A stretch of DNA of 64,000 nucleotides from Lunularia cruciata. Lineage: Eukaryota > Streptophyta > Marchantiopsida > Lunulariales > Lunulariaceae. The notes below the pieces were generated by a model. That model did not search any database, was not told the origin of the DNA, and saw only the letters and a list, made by a program, of their open reading frames with translations. Position 1 is the stretch's first letter. Every line of letters begins with the position of its first letter. The position numbers and the translations under genes were made by a program. Shown here one piece after another: positions 45,845-56,939 of this stretch. Location of the stretch: contig OX419756.1 in the NCBI GenBank assembly GCA_948567375.1, positions 54,822,333-54,886,332 on the forward strand. The letters run 5' to 3'.

Positions 45845-46842
45845 GTACTAAGACTTCATCATCACTGCTCAGCATCTGCAACTGGAGTATATCAGAACAT
45901 TATCCACTGCTTTAGTTAAACTGAACATCTTTTGTAGGAGTGAGTACACCCTAATGTAAGTACCAATCACTAGACCAAGTATGTATATATATATCTATGA
46001 CAAAGTAGTCGGAGCGTTTTACTTTTAGCCGTCGGGGTACCGAACTCGATGAACATTATGATAGTAACGTTAGTGAGCAGACAGCTCAATTGTGCGGAAC
46101 TCCAAGTTCCAGAATATACCGTGAGTGCACAGGGTATCCTCTCATTAATCATAGGGAGCATCCGTTAACCTCATGGAAGAGGAAAGACTTCACTTAACAA
46201 GTTTATGTTTTACATTGAATGAAAGGGGCGAGTGTCCGTTTCCACCAGTGGAAGTCCAAATAGAATAGATATAGTGCACTACCTGATAGAATTTCTTTAC
46301 ACATTATAATTACGTACGATAGTAATCTATAGTTCGAATTGACTTCTGTATGATTACTTAGTGCAATATTTCAATTAAGATGGATCTCATGATATACATA
46401 TAGACGCGAACTGTAACGTAATGGAACAAGCAAAACTTACCAATTTCGGGTGCTGTTTGCAGTGGTAGAGACTCGAATCATAAACTACAAAGAACTGCCG
46501 GCATAACATGATTAGGATCTTAATCGAAGCCTTGATGCAGCTGACAAATTCAATTCCAACAGACCAGAACTCTAGTCTAGAACATGACAGATCTTTCATT
46601 TAAGATAACAGACGGTAAGGAAGCTAGCTTGAATGCAGACATCACAACTTCAAAACTTCAAAACTTCACACTTAAAGTACACAGGATGCATTGGACAGTT
46701 CATGTAAGTTGATTATGGCCAGGAGCATTCTGATTATGAGAAAAATTTAGGCAAGTCAGTCAGAATCCTGATAATACAAGATTTTCATTTCTATCATCTT
46801 TTTATACTTCATGATCGAACTAACTCTCTCTCTCGCTCCCTA
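45845..46842. other. 3' flank of the P450 gene up to the Copia-A insertion
   Basis: Contains no recognised gene. It ends in CT-rich text (CTCTCTCTCGCTCCC) just before the target-site duplication AATTG of Copia-A. Confidence 0.6.
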
Positions 46843-46847
46843 AATTG

Positions 46848-47156
46848 TGTTGATGAAGTATCACAAGCTAATACTCCTGGCGCTTTGTGAAAGCAAGGAG
46901 AGTTAATCCTTAGTCACACTTTATTCTTTACTCACCAGTTCTCGTTAGTCAGCACTTTAGAATTACGGTGAAGAGTGATTCTACTTCTTGTGTATTTCTT
47001 CTCTATATATGTTCACTTTAGAATTACGGTGAAGAGTGATTCTACTTCTTGTGTATTTCTTCTCTATATATGTTCAAGCAGTAATTGTGTCCCGCGAGAC
47101 CATTCTTTGGTGAACTGTGGTATCTACATTCTCAAGGTTTCATTTCATTCTCAACA
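46848..47156 (+). repeat. Copia-A 5' LTR with an internal 61-bp duplication
   Basis: Starts TGTTGATGAAG and ends CTCAACA. A 61-bp segment beginning ACTTTAGAATTACGG and ending with the TATA-like CTCTATATATGTTC is present twice in perfect tandem (from about 46952). The 3' LTR has one copy, so the promoter segment was duplicated only here. Confidence 0.93.
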
Positions 47157-47269
47157 TGGTATAAGAGCAGAAGAGAGATGGTGAGAGCCTTTGAGTTCAA
47201 TTTGGCAGGACGTCTAAATATCAAGTGATCTGATTTTTCAGAATTTATACTACGAGTACTAAAATCTAT

Positions 47270-47603
47270 ATTTATGGTGGCATCACAGGTGAGGCCTTGA
47301 CTAAGAACAATTATTCTGAATGGAAATATAGAATGTCTGCATTCTTGAAAGGCCAAGAAATGTCCCAATGTTAGTCTCTAAAGAGATGCGGCTGCAAGGT
47401 GGTGGTAATGGTCTTGTTGCTCAAGATCAGGTTTTGTTTGCGGGAGAGTTAGTGCAAGAGGCAAAGGACATGGAAGTTCACTTTGTGGGGGTGTTGTTGG
47501 TAGAGGTCAATTCTCACAAAGACAATATGCAACAGAAGGCAAGTCCACAATGGAGAGATTCTGCAAGTATTGTAACTCAAAGTCTCATTATGAGAAGACT
47601 TGT
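47270..47603 (+). pseudogene. Copia-A gag, with internal deletion
   Basis: LTKNNYSEWKYRMSAFLKGQ (47300-47357) is the copia gag N-terminal helix motif. Only ~200 bp later comes the nucleocapsid zinc knuckle CKYCNSKSHYEKTC (47562-47603), so most of the capsid region is missing. Confidence 0.8.
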
Positions 47604-47653
47604 CTCAAGAAGCAAGATATATTTGAACTGGTAAACTCCCTTATGAGAACTAT

Positions 47654-48970
47654 ATGAAGAAGGATTCCTACTCTGAAGATCATCTATTAATGATGACTCA
47701 TACTGCTGTACTGATGACCAAGGGTGAAGAAGAGTGGTTCATCGACACAATGTGCTCCAACTCCAAGCATATGACCTATCAGGCTAGTATTTCCACATCT
47801 AAAGAAACCATTATCGGAATTATTGTATGTGAATATGGGTGATAATATTGAACATCTTATTACTCAAACAGGCAGTATCCTTTTCTCATCTCAATCTGGG
47901 AATTCTAGTGGTTTAGGAGAAGTCCTTCATGTACCTACAATCACCAAGAACTTAGTTTATATAGGCCAGATTATTTAGAGGGGTCGGTTTTCAGGTTTTA
48001 TTTAACCAAGATTAGGTGTTTGTAGACAAGTATGAGAAATTTGCAATCCCCAAAGGATGCAATCTTGGATTTAAATTGGGAGGATGTTTAAATTAGACAT
48101 CAAGATCCCCACTGTTACAAATCAAAATACTATGTTTATTTATGGCTAGTTTGATTTTTCAGATTGATTTTTCAGATCTTGAGATGTGACGTAAAAGAGT
48201 GGGTCACTTGAACCTACAGAGATTAAAGGTGCTATCTACCTCAAATCTGGTTAGGGGGCTTCCAATATTTTCTGATCCTTTGCCTACATGGGTTTGTAAG
48301 GCTTGTCAATTCGGTAAGCAAGCTAGACAACCTTTTAAGCAGCATGGTACAAGGGCATCCATGGTGTAAAATTTGATCCACACAGACGCGTATGGACTGC
48401 TTCAGAAAGGGGTTTAAAAGGCTCTAAATATTTTATCTCATTTATTGACGAGGTTTCAAGATACATTTGGGTCTACCTTCTGAAAGCTCGATTGGATCTA
48501 CTTTTAGTTATCCAAATATTCAAGCAGCTTGTGGAGAAACTATATGGTTATAACATCCTAAGTCTAGATTCTGATGGAGGAGAGTTTATTTCAAACCAAT
48601 TTGATGCTTTTCTGCATGAGCAAGGTATCAAGCGTGAAGTTACTTGCAACTACACATCTCAACAAAATAGGGATGCTGAGTGGAGGAACCAACATATTGC
48701 TGAAGTTGCAAGAGCCATGCTCAATGAGAAGGCAATGCCCAAGGCCCGAGTACTATTGGGCAGAAGCAGTTAATTGTGCAATTTACTTGATGAATCTATC
48801 TCCTACTGCAACAATGTACAAAATGACCTCTTTTCAAGCTCTTACAAGTAAGAAACCTGATTTATCACATCTAAGGGTTCTTGGTTGTATTTTGTTTGTT
48901 CATGTTCCTTGTGAGAAGAGGCAGATCCTAAAGCAAAAAAATGTATCTTTTTTGGATATGCCTCAAATTT
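47654..48970 (+). pseudogene. Copia-A protease and integrase
   Basis: Protease: WFIDTMCSNSKHMT (Asp-Thr-Met where Asp-Ser-Gly is expected) and GEVLHVPTITKNL. Then the pre-integrase zinc region RVGHLNLQRLKVL...CKACQFGKQAR (48200-48330). The integrase core has LDSDGGEF (second Asp), SQQNRDAEWRN (Glu) and YWAEAVNCAIYLMNLSPT, LSHLRVLGC. Frames break at least three times. Confidence 0.85.
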
Positions 48971-49400
48971 AATGGATAATAGGTGTTATAACCCTGATTT
49001 GATATTTTTATTATCAGAAGAGATGTTGTATTTGAGGAGTTAAAATCCTGGTATCAGGCTCCTACAAGTTGCACATCTGATTTACCACTTACAGCATCCT
49101 CTACCCCTTTGATAGGTCCAGTAGTAATATTTTTGTTCCACAGGATAGTACTTCAAGTGCTCCTAGTGTTTCTAGTGAGCACTCTCAATCTCAGCCATTT
49201 GTGAATCTTTGGTCAAGACAGGTTGTTGAGAAGCCATAAGTCCAAGACTCTCAACCTATAGGAAATTTACTCCCTACTTTATCCAATACTACTCCTTTGC
49301 TAGAACAAATGGTTTATCAACCACATAGTTCAAGAATTCCAAGTAATTTAGTTGAGTCTACAAGTACCACATCTCAGCCTAAACAGCAAAGGACAAGTAC

Positions 49401-49664
49401 TTTTAGATTCTTTCATCTTAAAAAACTGGTTATTTTACTATCCTCAAGATTTAGAGTAGCATGATCAAGAGATCTAAACTAGCGTTTAATCATGGTAAGT
49501 AGTGAATATTCAACATGAATATACCTATTTTCTTTTGCAGCTATTGGCTTCTAGAGGTTTTACCTTTGAAATTATAGCAAGAGAGTATTTTATAGAGTTA
49601 TTATATTCTGCACAACTCATTCATTGAACTCTCTCTATTTTCTCTTTATCTAGTATTTCTCACA
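49401..49664 (+). repeat. Copia-B 5' LTR
   Basis: 264 bp, from TTTTAGATTC to TTTCTCACA. It aligns throughout with 60054-60311, with about 16-17% differences by hand and a few short indels. Confidence 0.9.
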
Positions 49665-50529
49665 TGGTATCAAAGTTCATTTAGAAAACTTTATTGTTAG
49701 TTTTTTGATTCCTCAGTGTCTCAGAATTTCAGGAGGATATGAGAGGACTCCTTTCTATTCTCTGAAAATCTGTTGACTACATTTTCTAGAGAGAAATTCT
49801 CCAAATTCAAATCCGCTGAGCCAAGATCTTGAATCCAAAATTGGGTAATTTCTATAGCAATTTCAAGAGAGAAATTCTCCTGATGAAATTGCTTGGTGAA
49901 CAATCTTAACCTTAAAATTTTTAACATTCCAAGAAGAGCAACCTGCAAAACTGAATCCCGCTGATAATCAATGCAAACCAACTCATCAATCTACCTTGAT
50001 TTGATTGTCGTATGGTAATTTCTGGCAACCCATATCTTGAACTTAGATTCATGAGAATCTAAAGCACTTACAAGAGTACTAGTTCATGAAAGTACCAAAT
50101 TTACCCGACCCAACCTGGCAAACCCAACTCACATATTCTTTGAGTTTTAGGGTTTAGGGTTTAGTTTAAATCTTTTCATCTTGAAGGCCATGCTTCTGCT
50201 TGACTTTTAATAATGACACAAAACTGTTATTTATTTAACTTGCTTACATGCAACTAAAATTTTCAAGGTCTCTACACTTACCTTAGAATTCCTTCATTTT
50301 ATTCAACACATGTTGTGATGATGCAGCAAACTACAATGTCAAAGATATCTGAAGTTTAATAGGATGTATTATTTCATTTGTAAACTATGAATGAGCCTTT
50401 TTCTCCAAGCTATAGGGCTCATGGGGATAGTAGATGGTACTCAACATCAGTCTTACTCACCCTATTGCTGCTCCAGCATAGGCTGATCAAATAATTGCTA
50501 CAGTTCCCGTGTCGCCATTGACAGGCTCT

Positions 50530-50874
50530 GGTAGTATTGCTAACTGGAATATGATAATACTTTTGCATTAATCAACTTGATGACTTGATGAATCAGATTC
50601 CTCATGTAAGTTCTTCCCTGGTTTCAAAAGCCTTGACTATTTTTGAGCAATTACATAAAGCTCAAGATGTTGTAACGTGAATATATCTACAAGATGAACT
50701 TCAGATGCTGAAAATGAAGGAAGGTGACAACGTTACTAAACATGTTCATTGCTTGAGAACTTTAGTTGACCTACTATCTTCTATAGGAGTACAAAATTTT
50801 GACAAAAGTCAAATGCTTGCTATGATGTGCAGCATGCCAAATAGTTTCATAACCCTTCTAACTTCATTGAGAGA
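50530..50874 (+). pseudogene. Copia-B gag, left part
   Basis: DDLMNQIPHVSSSLVSKALTI, then ELQMLKMKEGDNVTKHVHCL, FDKSQMLAMMCSMPNSFITLLTSLR: the copia gag (UBN2-type) helices. It breaks off exactly at the Chromo-2 target site. Confidence 0.85.
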
Positions 50875-51481
50875 TCTAATACAATCTGCTAGACATATTA
50901 TTTAGAGTTGGAAATTGGCTTAATAATATCTGGAAAGATATTATATATGATGATCTAAGTAGATTAGATAGAGATGTCACCAAAAGAATACTTCCACTAA
51001 TAGGGCAAAGGCCAAAAACACCTTGAAAACTTCAGAGCCAATTTTGGATGCCTAAAGAGATGAATGAGGCCATGAAAAATGAACAATTTCTCCTCTTCAC
51101 CCTTATGTAAAAAGGCATTCCCTTCTCTCTTGCTTGTTTTTCTTATCAAGAGCTTTCCAATGGTACCTCACTCACGTTGTTCTAAGTTTCCTATAGCAAG
51201 GTTCCCTAAAGATTCTCTTTGATCACACTTGTTTGACCAACCAAATAAAGCAAGGATTTTCATGTTACCAATCCATGCAACTAATCTAAGGGTGGAGCTT
51301 ATTGACATGCCACCAATCCATATATCTTGATCCAAGGGTGGAGCTCCCTTTGAGTAGATCCTCTTTGCTATATAATAAAGATAAAGGTGCTCCTTTGGGG
51401 CATCAAAGTATTGAGAGATGAAGCCTTGTGTTTCTCTTGTGTTTCTTCTCTTGTGAGTTCTCTTATCCTTGGAACATTACA
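50875..51481 (+). repeat. Chromo-2 5' LTR
   Basis: Starts TCTAATAC (TG to TC) and ends TTGGAACATTACA. Internally, ACCAATCCATGCAACTAATC...GGGTGGAGCTT is followed about 50 bp later by ACCAATCCATATATCTTGATC...GGGTGGAGCTC, an imperfect direct repeat. TATA-like TATATAATAAAG at 51369. Confidence 0.88.
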
Positions 51482-52001
51482 ATGTTATCAAAGTAGTTGT
51501 TTTAATCCAAGAGAGTGGATCACCCCTCTTGGAGGACCATAAACTACTAAGATTGAGTAATTTTGAGGAGAGAAAACATAAGTGCAACTGGAAGATTGGG
51601 GATGTTTTAGAGAGAGGAAAGGGATGGGATGGAGTTGCATAGAAGAAAATTCCTTGCACCTTACTTTTTATTCTTGAATATGTTCCATATCAAGATTATG
51701 TACATCTAACATGGCAAGTGAAAGTATATCTTATTTACCATTTTGGAGTAGAGCTCATGGACATAATGATGAATTTGCCAAACTTGGTGATTCTACCTAT
51801 GGTGATATACGACAGAGAGTGGGATTTGATAATTTACATTCTGTTATGATATAATAGATTGAATATACCAAATCCTCTCCTTTTCAACACTCAAGTAGAA
51901 ATCCAATATGTGGTTAGACTAAAAGTGATGTTTAGGGATTTTGTAATCCATAATTTTGATTATTAATATTATCAATAAATGATAGCCTTTGAGGTCAAAA
52001 C

Positions 52002-52046
52002 CCCCTCCTCCTCCCCCTCCCTCCCTCCCTCCCTCCCTCCCTCCCC
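52002..52046. repeat. (CCCT)n microsatellite in Chromo-2
   Basis: A CCTCCTCCTCCCCC start followed by about eight CCCT units, directly before a gag-like frame. Confidence 0.95.
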
Positions 52047-52268
52047 ATGGATTTTATGCAAATGGCTCAAACCCAACTATGGAGGATGAAGCAAAAGAAT
52101 AGCATACAAGAGTACATAGAGGCATTTCTCAATCTTCATGTCACAATAATCAATATGAATCCAATAGAAGCTCTTGAAAATTTCAAACACAAGCAAATTC
52201 ACCAAGAGGTAATAGTACAAATCCTTGCATTATTTTTGAAGCCATTTCATGTACTTAAAGAATATTAG
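52047..52268 (+). pseudogene. Chromo-2 gag relic
   Basis: MAQTQLWRMKQKNSIQEYIEAFLNL and VTIINMNPIEALENFKHK fit the retrotransposon gag capsid pattern (short helices around QEY...F..L). The remainder of gag (52300-52660) is in pieces with several stops. Confidence 0.6.
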
Positions 52269-53219
52269 GGGCACTTGGAGGAGGTGAAGAGGTAGTCTTG
52301 ACTCAACATTATTGAGCTAAAACACCACACTTTGGTGGACTAGTTCTTGTAGAATTGTGCAACATTTAGTTCCAAGACCAAGGAGCATGATTGCTCTAAG
52401 GAAGACAAGGACATGTTGAAGAAAGGAGAGATGGAGTCCCATGAGGAGAAGATGCTCAAGCAGAATAACGACATTGTTACAATTATGGTTGAGTTGGGCA
52501 TATAGCCATCAATTTTCATGCTTGTCTTCCTAGATGCACTTTTCTTCTATACATGCAACTTTTGAACAAAATGGAGAGACAAATTGAAGAGGAGGATGTT
52601 GAAATCACATTGGATGTTGAAAATTGCCCATAAATGTACCTCACGGCCTTATTGGCTCAATGGTGAAAAGTAAAAGTGGTGGGAGGAAAAGGAAAAATGC
52701 ATAAAGGTTGAAAAAGACAAATGCACAACTTATTATTATAAATGGATTCCTAGAAAGAAATCAAGTGAGAGTATTGATAGACCCTTGAACTATAGAAAAT
52801 TTCTTGTCTCACTTTCTTGCAATAAGGTGGAGGAGATAAAACCAAAGAAGGATGAGAATGAAGAAGTAGAGTTTTCTAATGGTCACACAAAGAAGATTGA
52901 GTTGTTACCTAGAAAGGTAGCACTCTTTGTAAGAGAGTATCAAGAAGAAATTGAGTGGTGAATGATATGATTAGCTCATTATGATATGATCTTAGGCATG
53001 TCATGGATAGAGCACTACAACCCCATAATTTATTGGAGAAAGAAAGTAGTGAGAACTAGTCAATAGAAGATCATTGGAGATAAAGAAATATTGCAAAGGC
53101 AAGAATTGCCTCTCTGTGTCATAGGTACAACAACTATCAATAATATAGATAGTTGTTTCATGGGATTAGTAACAAAATTCCAGAGATCATGACTCGATGA
53201 AAAAATTCTTGAGAATTTG

Positions 53220-54225
53220 AAAGATATGGTCAATGAGTTTGAAGATGTCTTTTGGATAATTTACGCTCAAGATTACCACCAAAAAGGAAAGTAGATCATA
53301 AAATTCAGATACTTCTTGGGAAGATGCCTCTTTGTAAAGCCTCATATCAACTATCACCTCATGAGTTGAAGGAATTTAAAGTTCAAATCAAGGATATAAT
53401 ATAGAAAGGTTTATCCAACCCATTGTATCACCATTTGGGGCTCTTATCTTGTTTGTGAAGAAGAAGGATGGTACAATGTGCATGTGCATTGACTATTGGG
53501 GCCTAAATCAACAAATGGTAAAGAATAAATATCCATTATCTCACATGGATGACCTATTTGATCAACTCAATGGGGCAAAACACTTCACCAAACTTGATCT
53601 ACATAGCAGTTACAACTAAATCAAGAGCTTGGAGGAAGACATACACAAAATGGCCTTTCAAACAAGGTATGGTCACTTTGAGTACCTGGTGATGCCGTTT
53701 GGCCTCACCAATGCACTAGCCACTATCATGCGTTTGATGAATGATATATTGTATCCATACTTGTATCCATCAAACTCAACTCAAGAGTTTCTTGGGATTA
53801 ACAAGGTTCTATCATTGATTTGTCAAGAATTTCTCCGAGGTTACACAACCTCTAACAGCACTATTTGGCAAGAGGAAGAAGTGAATGTAATGAACCCCAC
53901 AAGAATTGACCTTTCAAGCATTGAAAGATGCATTATTACATGCACTTGAAATGGTACTACCCAAAATGTCCAATCAAGTTGGCTATAGATGCATCAAGCA
54001 TTGCAATAGGAGCAATCCTACAACAAGAATGGAATGACAAATGGCACCCACTTGCATATTTATCTTAGAATCTATTACCAACAAAATGCAACTATCATAC
54101 CACCAAACAAGAAGAGTTGGTCATTGTTCTTGAAACCAAGCATTGGAAACACTATCTTGGCAAGGAGGCATTTGTAGTGGAGACAAACCACAAACCTCTA
54201 GTCTACCTCAAGACATAGAAAATTA
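53220..54225 (+). pseudogene. Chromo-2 reverse transcriptase without FLDD, plus RNase H
   Basis: N-terminal RT is present in fragments: [95 protein letters not shown] and MNDILYPYL. The text then jumps to [19 protein letters not shown], which in related elements lies after the YLDD segment, so about 80 codons containing the catalytic pair are deleted. RNase H follows with IDASSIAIGAILQQEW, KQEELVIVLETKHWKHYL and ETNHKPLVYLKT. Confidence 0.85.
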
Positions 54226-54479
54226 TATCTTGTTGATAGATTTGGTGTGCAAAGTGGAGAAAATGGTTCAACATGATGATCACGTATATAGAAGACAAGA
54301 AATAACTTGTAGATGCATTCACTAGAATGCTTATGGTGAAAAATCTGGTGGTAGAGGTCAAGATGAACCTAGAAGTCTGGCCAAGGATTCTTACTTCTAT
54401 AAAGACTAACCCATAGATTATAGGAGCTTAATCATCCAAATGTATAATCAATACCCAAGAACTAACCTTCCACAATGGC

Positions 54480-55560
54480 AACTTATGGAGCTTGGATGCC
54501 CTAAACCTAAGAACCACCATCCTAACATAATGGTGGATGCATTTCTGCCATTGTGGATCATGTTGGAGTGGACAAGACCTTAAATGCAATCAAATGCCAT
54601 TATTATTGTGCCCAAGATGAGCAACAATGTGATGGAGTATGTTTCAATCTACCAACTTTATCAAAAAAATAAAACCTCTAATCAAGCTCTCACATGACTC
54701 CTTCAACCCGTCCCTACTCCTACTTAATATTGGGAACAAGTCAACATGGATCTCATTTGTGAATTGCCCAAAACCACCGCAAGGTTTGACTCCATTGTAG
54801 TCTTTGTAGATTGACTCAGCAAAATAATACATATATGTCCTACAACCAAGGACATGATTGCTCTACAATTAGCTCAAATGTACTTAGTTGCAGTCTTTTC
54901 TCACCATGTCTTGTCTTGAGTGCTCATCATTGATCAAGGCACTCAATTCACTAGTTTGTTTTGGAAACATTCTTTGGCATTGTCAAAACCAAACTGGCCA
55001 AGTCCACAACATACCATCCACAAACCAATGGACAAATAGAGCAGGCTAATTGCACTATTGAGTACATGCTCAGGGGCTTGATCTTAGAGGAGCAAAGAAA
55101 GATGGCACACCTTATTTATATTGGTGGAATTTTCCTATAAAAATTTAGTGAAAGCCTCTACATAGGTCACACTATTCTTCCTCATGTATGAAGAGCACCC
55201 TTTCATACCTTCAATCTTGGTAAAGATCCGCCCAGTTATTACAAAAGTTGACATTGTCAACACTTTTGTTTCTAAAATCCAACAAGGTGTGTAGAATGCC
55301 AAGCAAAAGTTATAGATTGCCCAAATCAACCAAAAAAAATATGCAAATGCACATCATGGAGTTCAATATTGGAGATCAAGTCTGGCTTTCCACAACCAAC
55401 CTCATGTTATTTGGCCCTTGTAAACTTAGACCTCATTTAATCGGGCCTTTTCCAATCCTCCATCAAATTGGTGCAATGGCATATTACCTCAAGCTACCAC
55501 CACACAAGAAGATGTATCCAATGTTCCATGTTTCCTTACTACACCAATATACACATTAAC
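54480..55560 (+). pseudogene. Chromo-2 integrase
   Basis: YWEQVNMDLICELPKT (first Asp), FDSIVVFVD, VLIIDQGTQFTSLFW (second Asp), then HKPMDK-like broken text where HPQTDGQTE is expected, and the C-terminal FNIGDQVWLSTTNL...KLRPHLIGPFPI and MYPMFHVSLLHQY. Many stops and frame changes. Confidence 0.82.
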
Positions 55561-55628
55561 TACCCCACTTTCCTTCCATACAAGAAGTTAGACCTTGTAC
55601 AACACTCATTGATGGCATGGAAGAACGT

Positions 55629-55790
55629 GAAGTCAAACACATTCTCTACAAATACATCCGTGGTAATCACCATCCGCGTATGGAATATATCATACCTTGG
55701 AAAGGGTACCCCTTGTATGTGGGAACATGAGAGCTAACAGCTAACTTGAACCATGCATTGGTGTTAGTGCAATCTTTTGAGCATTGGATG
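55629..55790 (+). pseudogene. Chromo-2 chromodomain remnant
   Basis: EVKHILYKYIRG...MEYIIPWKGYP, a frameshift, then MWEHES and NLNHALVLVQSF. This is the same chromodomain pattern as in Chromo-1 but broken. Confidence 0.7.
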
Positions 55791-55828
55791 TTGTGTCAAG
55801 GATGTTGTGTCTTAAAAGGAAGGAGATT

Positions 55829-56486
55829 TGTAATACCATTAGCTAGACATATTATCTAGAGATGGAAATTAGCTTGGTGATATCTGAAATGATATTATAT
55901 ATGATGGATCTAAATAGATTGCATAGGAATATCATCAAAAGAGTACTTCCATTGATAAAGTAGAGGTTAAAAACACCTTGGAAATTTCAATGCTAATTTT
56001 GGAGGCCTAAATGGATAAATTAGACCTCAAAAAATAAAGGTTAATTCCATTTTAAAAGAAAAGGAATTTCTTCTCACTATTTTGTTTGTCTCATTGAGAG
56101 CTTTCCAACATAATCTCACCCACATTGTTTTGAATTTCTTATAGGAAGATTTCCCAAAGATTCTTTCTAGTCAAACTTGTTTGACCAACCAAATAAGATA
56201 TTGATTGACATGTCATAAATTCATGTATCTTGATCCAAGGATGAAGCTCCTTTTGAGTGAATCCTCTTTGCTATATAATAAAGACAATATGAGCTCCACT
56301 CTTGGATCAAATACATAGATTGGTGACATGTCAACAAGCTAAACCTTAGATTAGTTGTATGGATTGGTGATATGTTGATCCTTGTCCTATCTGGTTGGTC
56401 AAACAAGTTTGATCTTTTGGGAATCTTCTTATTGGAAGCTCAGACAAGTATGGGTGAGTGAGTTCTCCTATCCTTGGAACATTACA
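55829..56486 (+). repeat. Chromo-2 3' LTR
   Basis: Starts TGTAATACCATTAGC and ends TTGGAACATTACA. It is about 50 bp longer than the 5' LTR because 56292-56462 holds an inverted copy of an LTR segment in place of the normal sequence. Confidence 0.88.
56113..56462. repeat. Inverted duplication inside the Chromo-2 3' LTR
   Basis: The direct arm at 56113-56255 (CTCACCCACATTG ... TTTGACCAACCAAATA ... TTGATCCAAGGATGAAGCTCC) is followed, after about 40 bp, by its diverged reverse complement at 56292-56462 (GAGCTCCACTCTTGGATCAAA ... GGTTGGTCAAACAAG ... GGGTGAGTGAG). The inverted arm resembles the longer 5' LTR segment (51166-51350) more closely, keeping the ACCAATCC blocks that the direct arm lost. 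Confidence 0.85.
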
Positions 56487-56830
56487 AGAGGTCAACAAAA
56501 TCTGACTTTGCAGAAGCTAATAACATATCTCCTTCTAGAGGAGATAATGTTAAATACTCACATGTCTAAGCACACAACTACATTTTATAAGGGGAAATAT
56601 ACTTATAAGGGACATTCTAGTACTTATAAGGGAAATTTTCCTTCAAGAAATAGGTCCAATGCAGAGAACTAGAAGAATCATAATTTCTACAAGGCCAAAA
56701 TTGCTCCTTTAGTGCGTCAACTACTTCACAATCTTCATTGGGACTTCTATAATCAATCAAAAAAATCACAACAAGAAAATGGAATGTTTTTATTGCCATC
56801 TAATTGGACATTGCTTCAAGGATTGCAGAA
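56487..56830 (+). pseudogene. Copia-B gag, right part with zinc knuckle
   Basis: Continues the gag frame directly after Chromo-2 with GQQNLTLQKLITYLLLEE, and later has the CX2CX4HX4C knuckle CFYCHLIGHCFKDC at 56785-56826. Stops are present in between. Confidence 0.85.
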
Positions 56831-56939
56831 AATGAATTGCTCATGAATTTGCAGCAAATTCATGGTCAAAAGCTCAAGCACATTCTGCCAATTATTTATA
56901 TACTCTACTTGCTTACATTACAATATCTTCTTCAAGCCA

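Larger units (their letters stand above)
50875..56486 (+). mobile_element. Chromo-2: Ty3/gypsy chromovirus inserted in Copia-B gag
   Basis: LTRs are 50875-51481 (607 bp) and 55829-56486 (658 bp). Flanking 5-bp repeats are AGAGA (50870-50874) and AGAGG (56487-56491), one mismatch. A primer site (TGTTATCAAAGTAG, 51483), a polypurine tract (AAAAGGAAGGAGAT, 55815) and a chromodomain remnant are present. It interrupts the Copia-B gag frame precisely between two halves of a helix. Reverse transcriptase lacks its catalytic FLDD segment; stops throughout. The LTR pair is about 20% diverged by hand, with an inverted duplication in the 3' copy. Confidence 0.9.
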
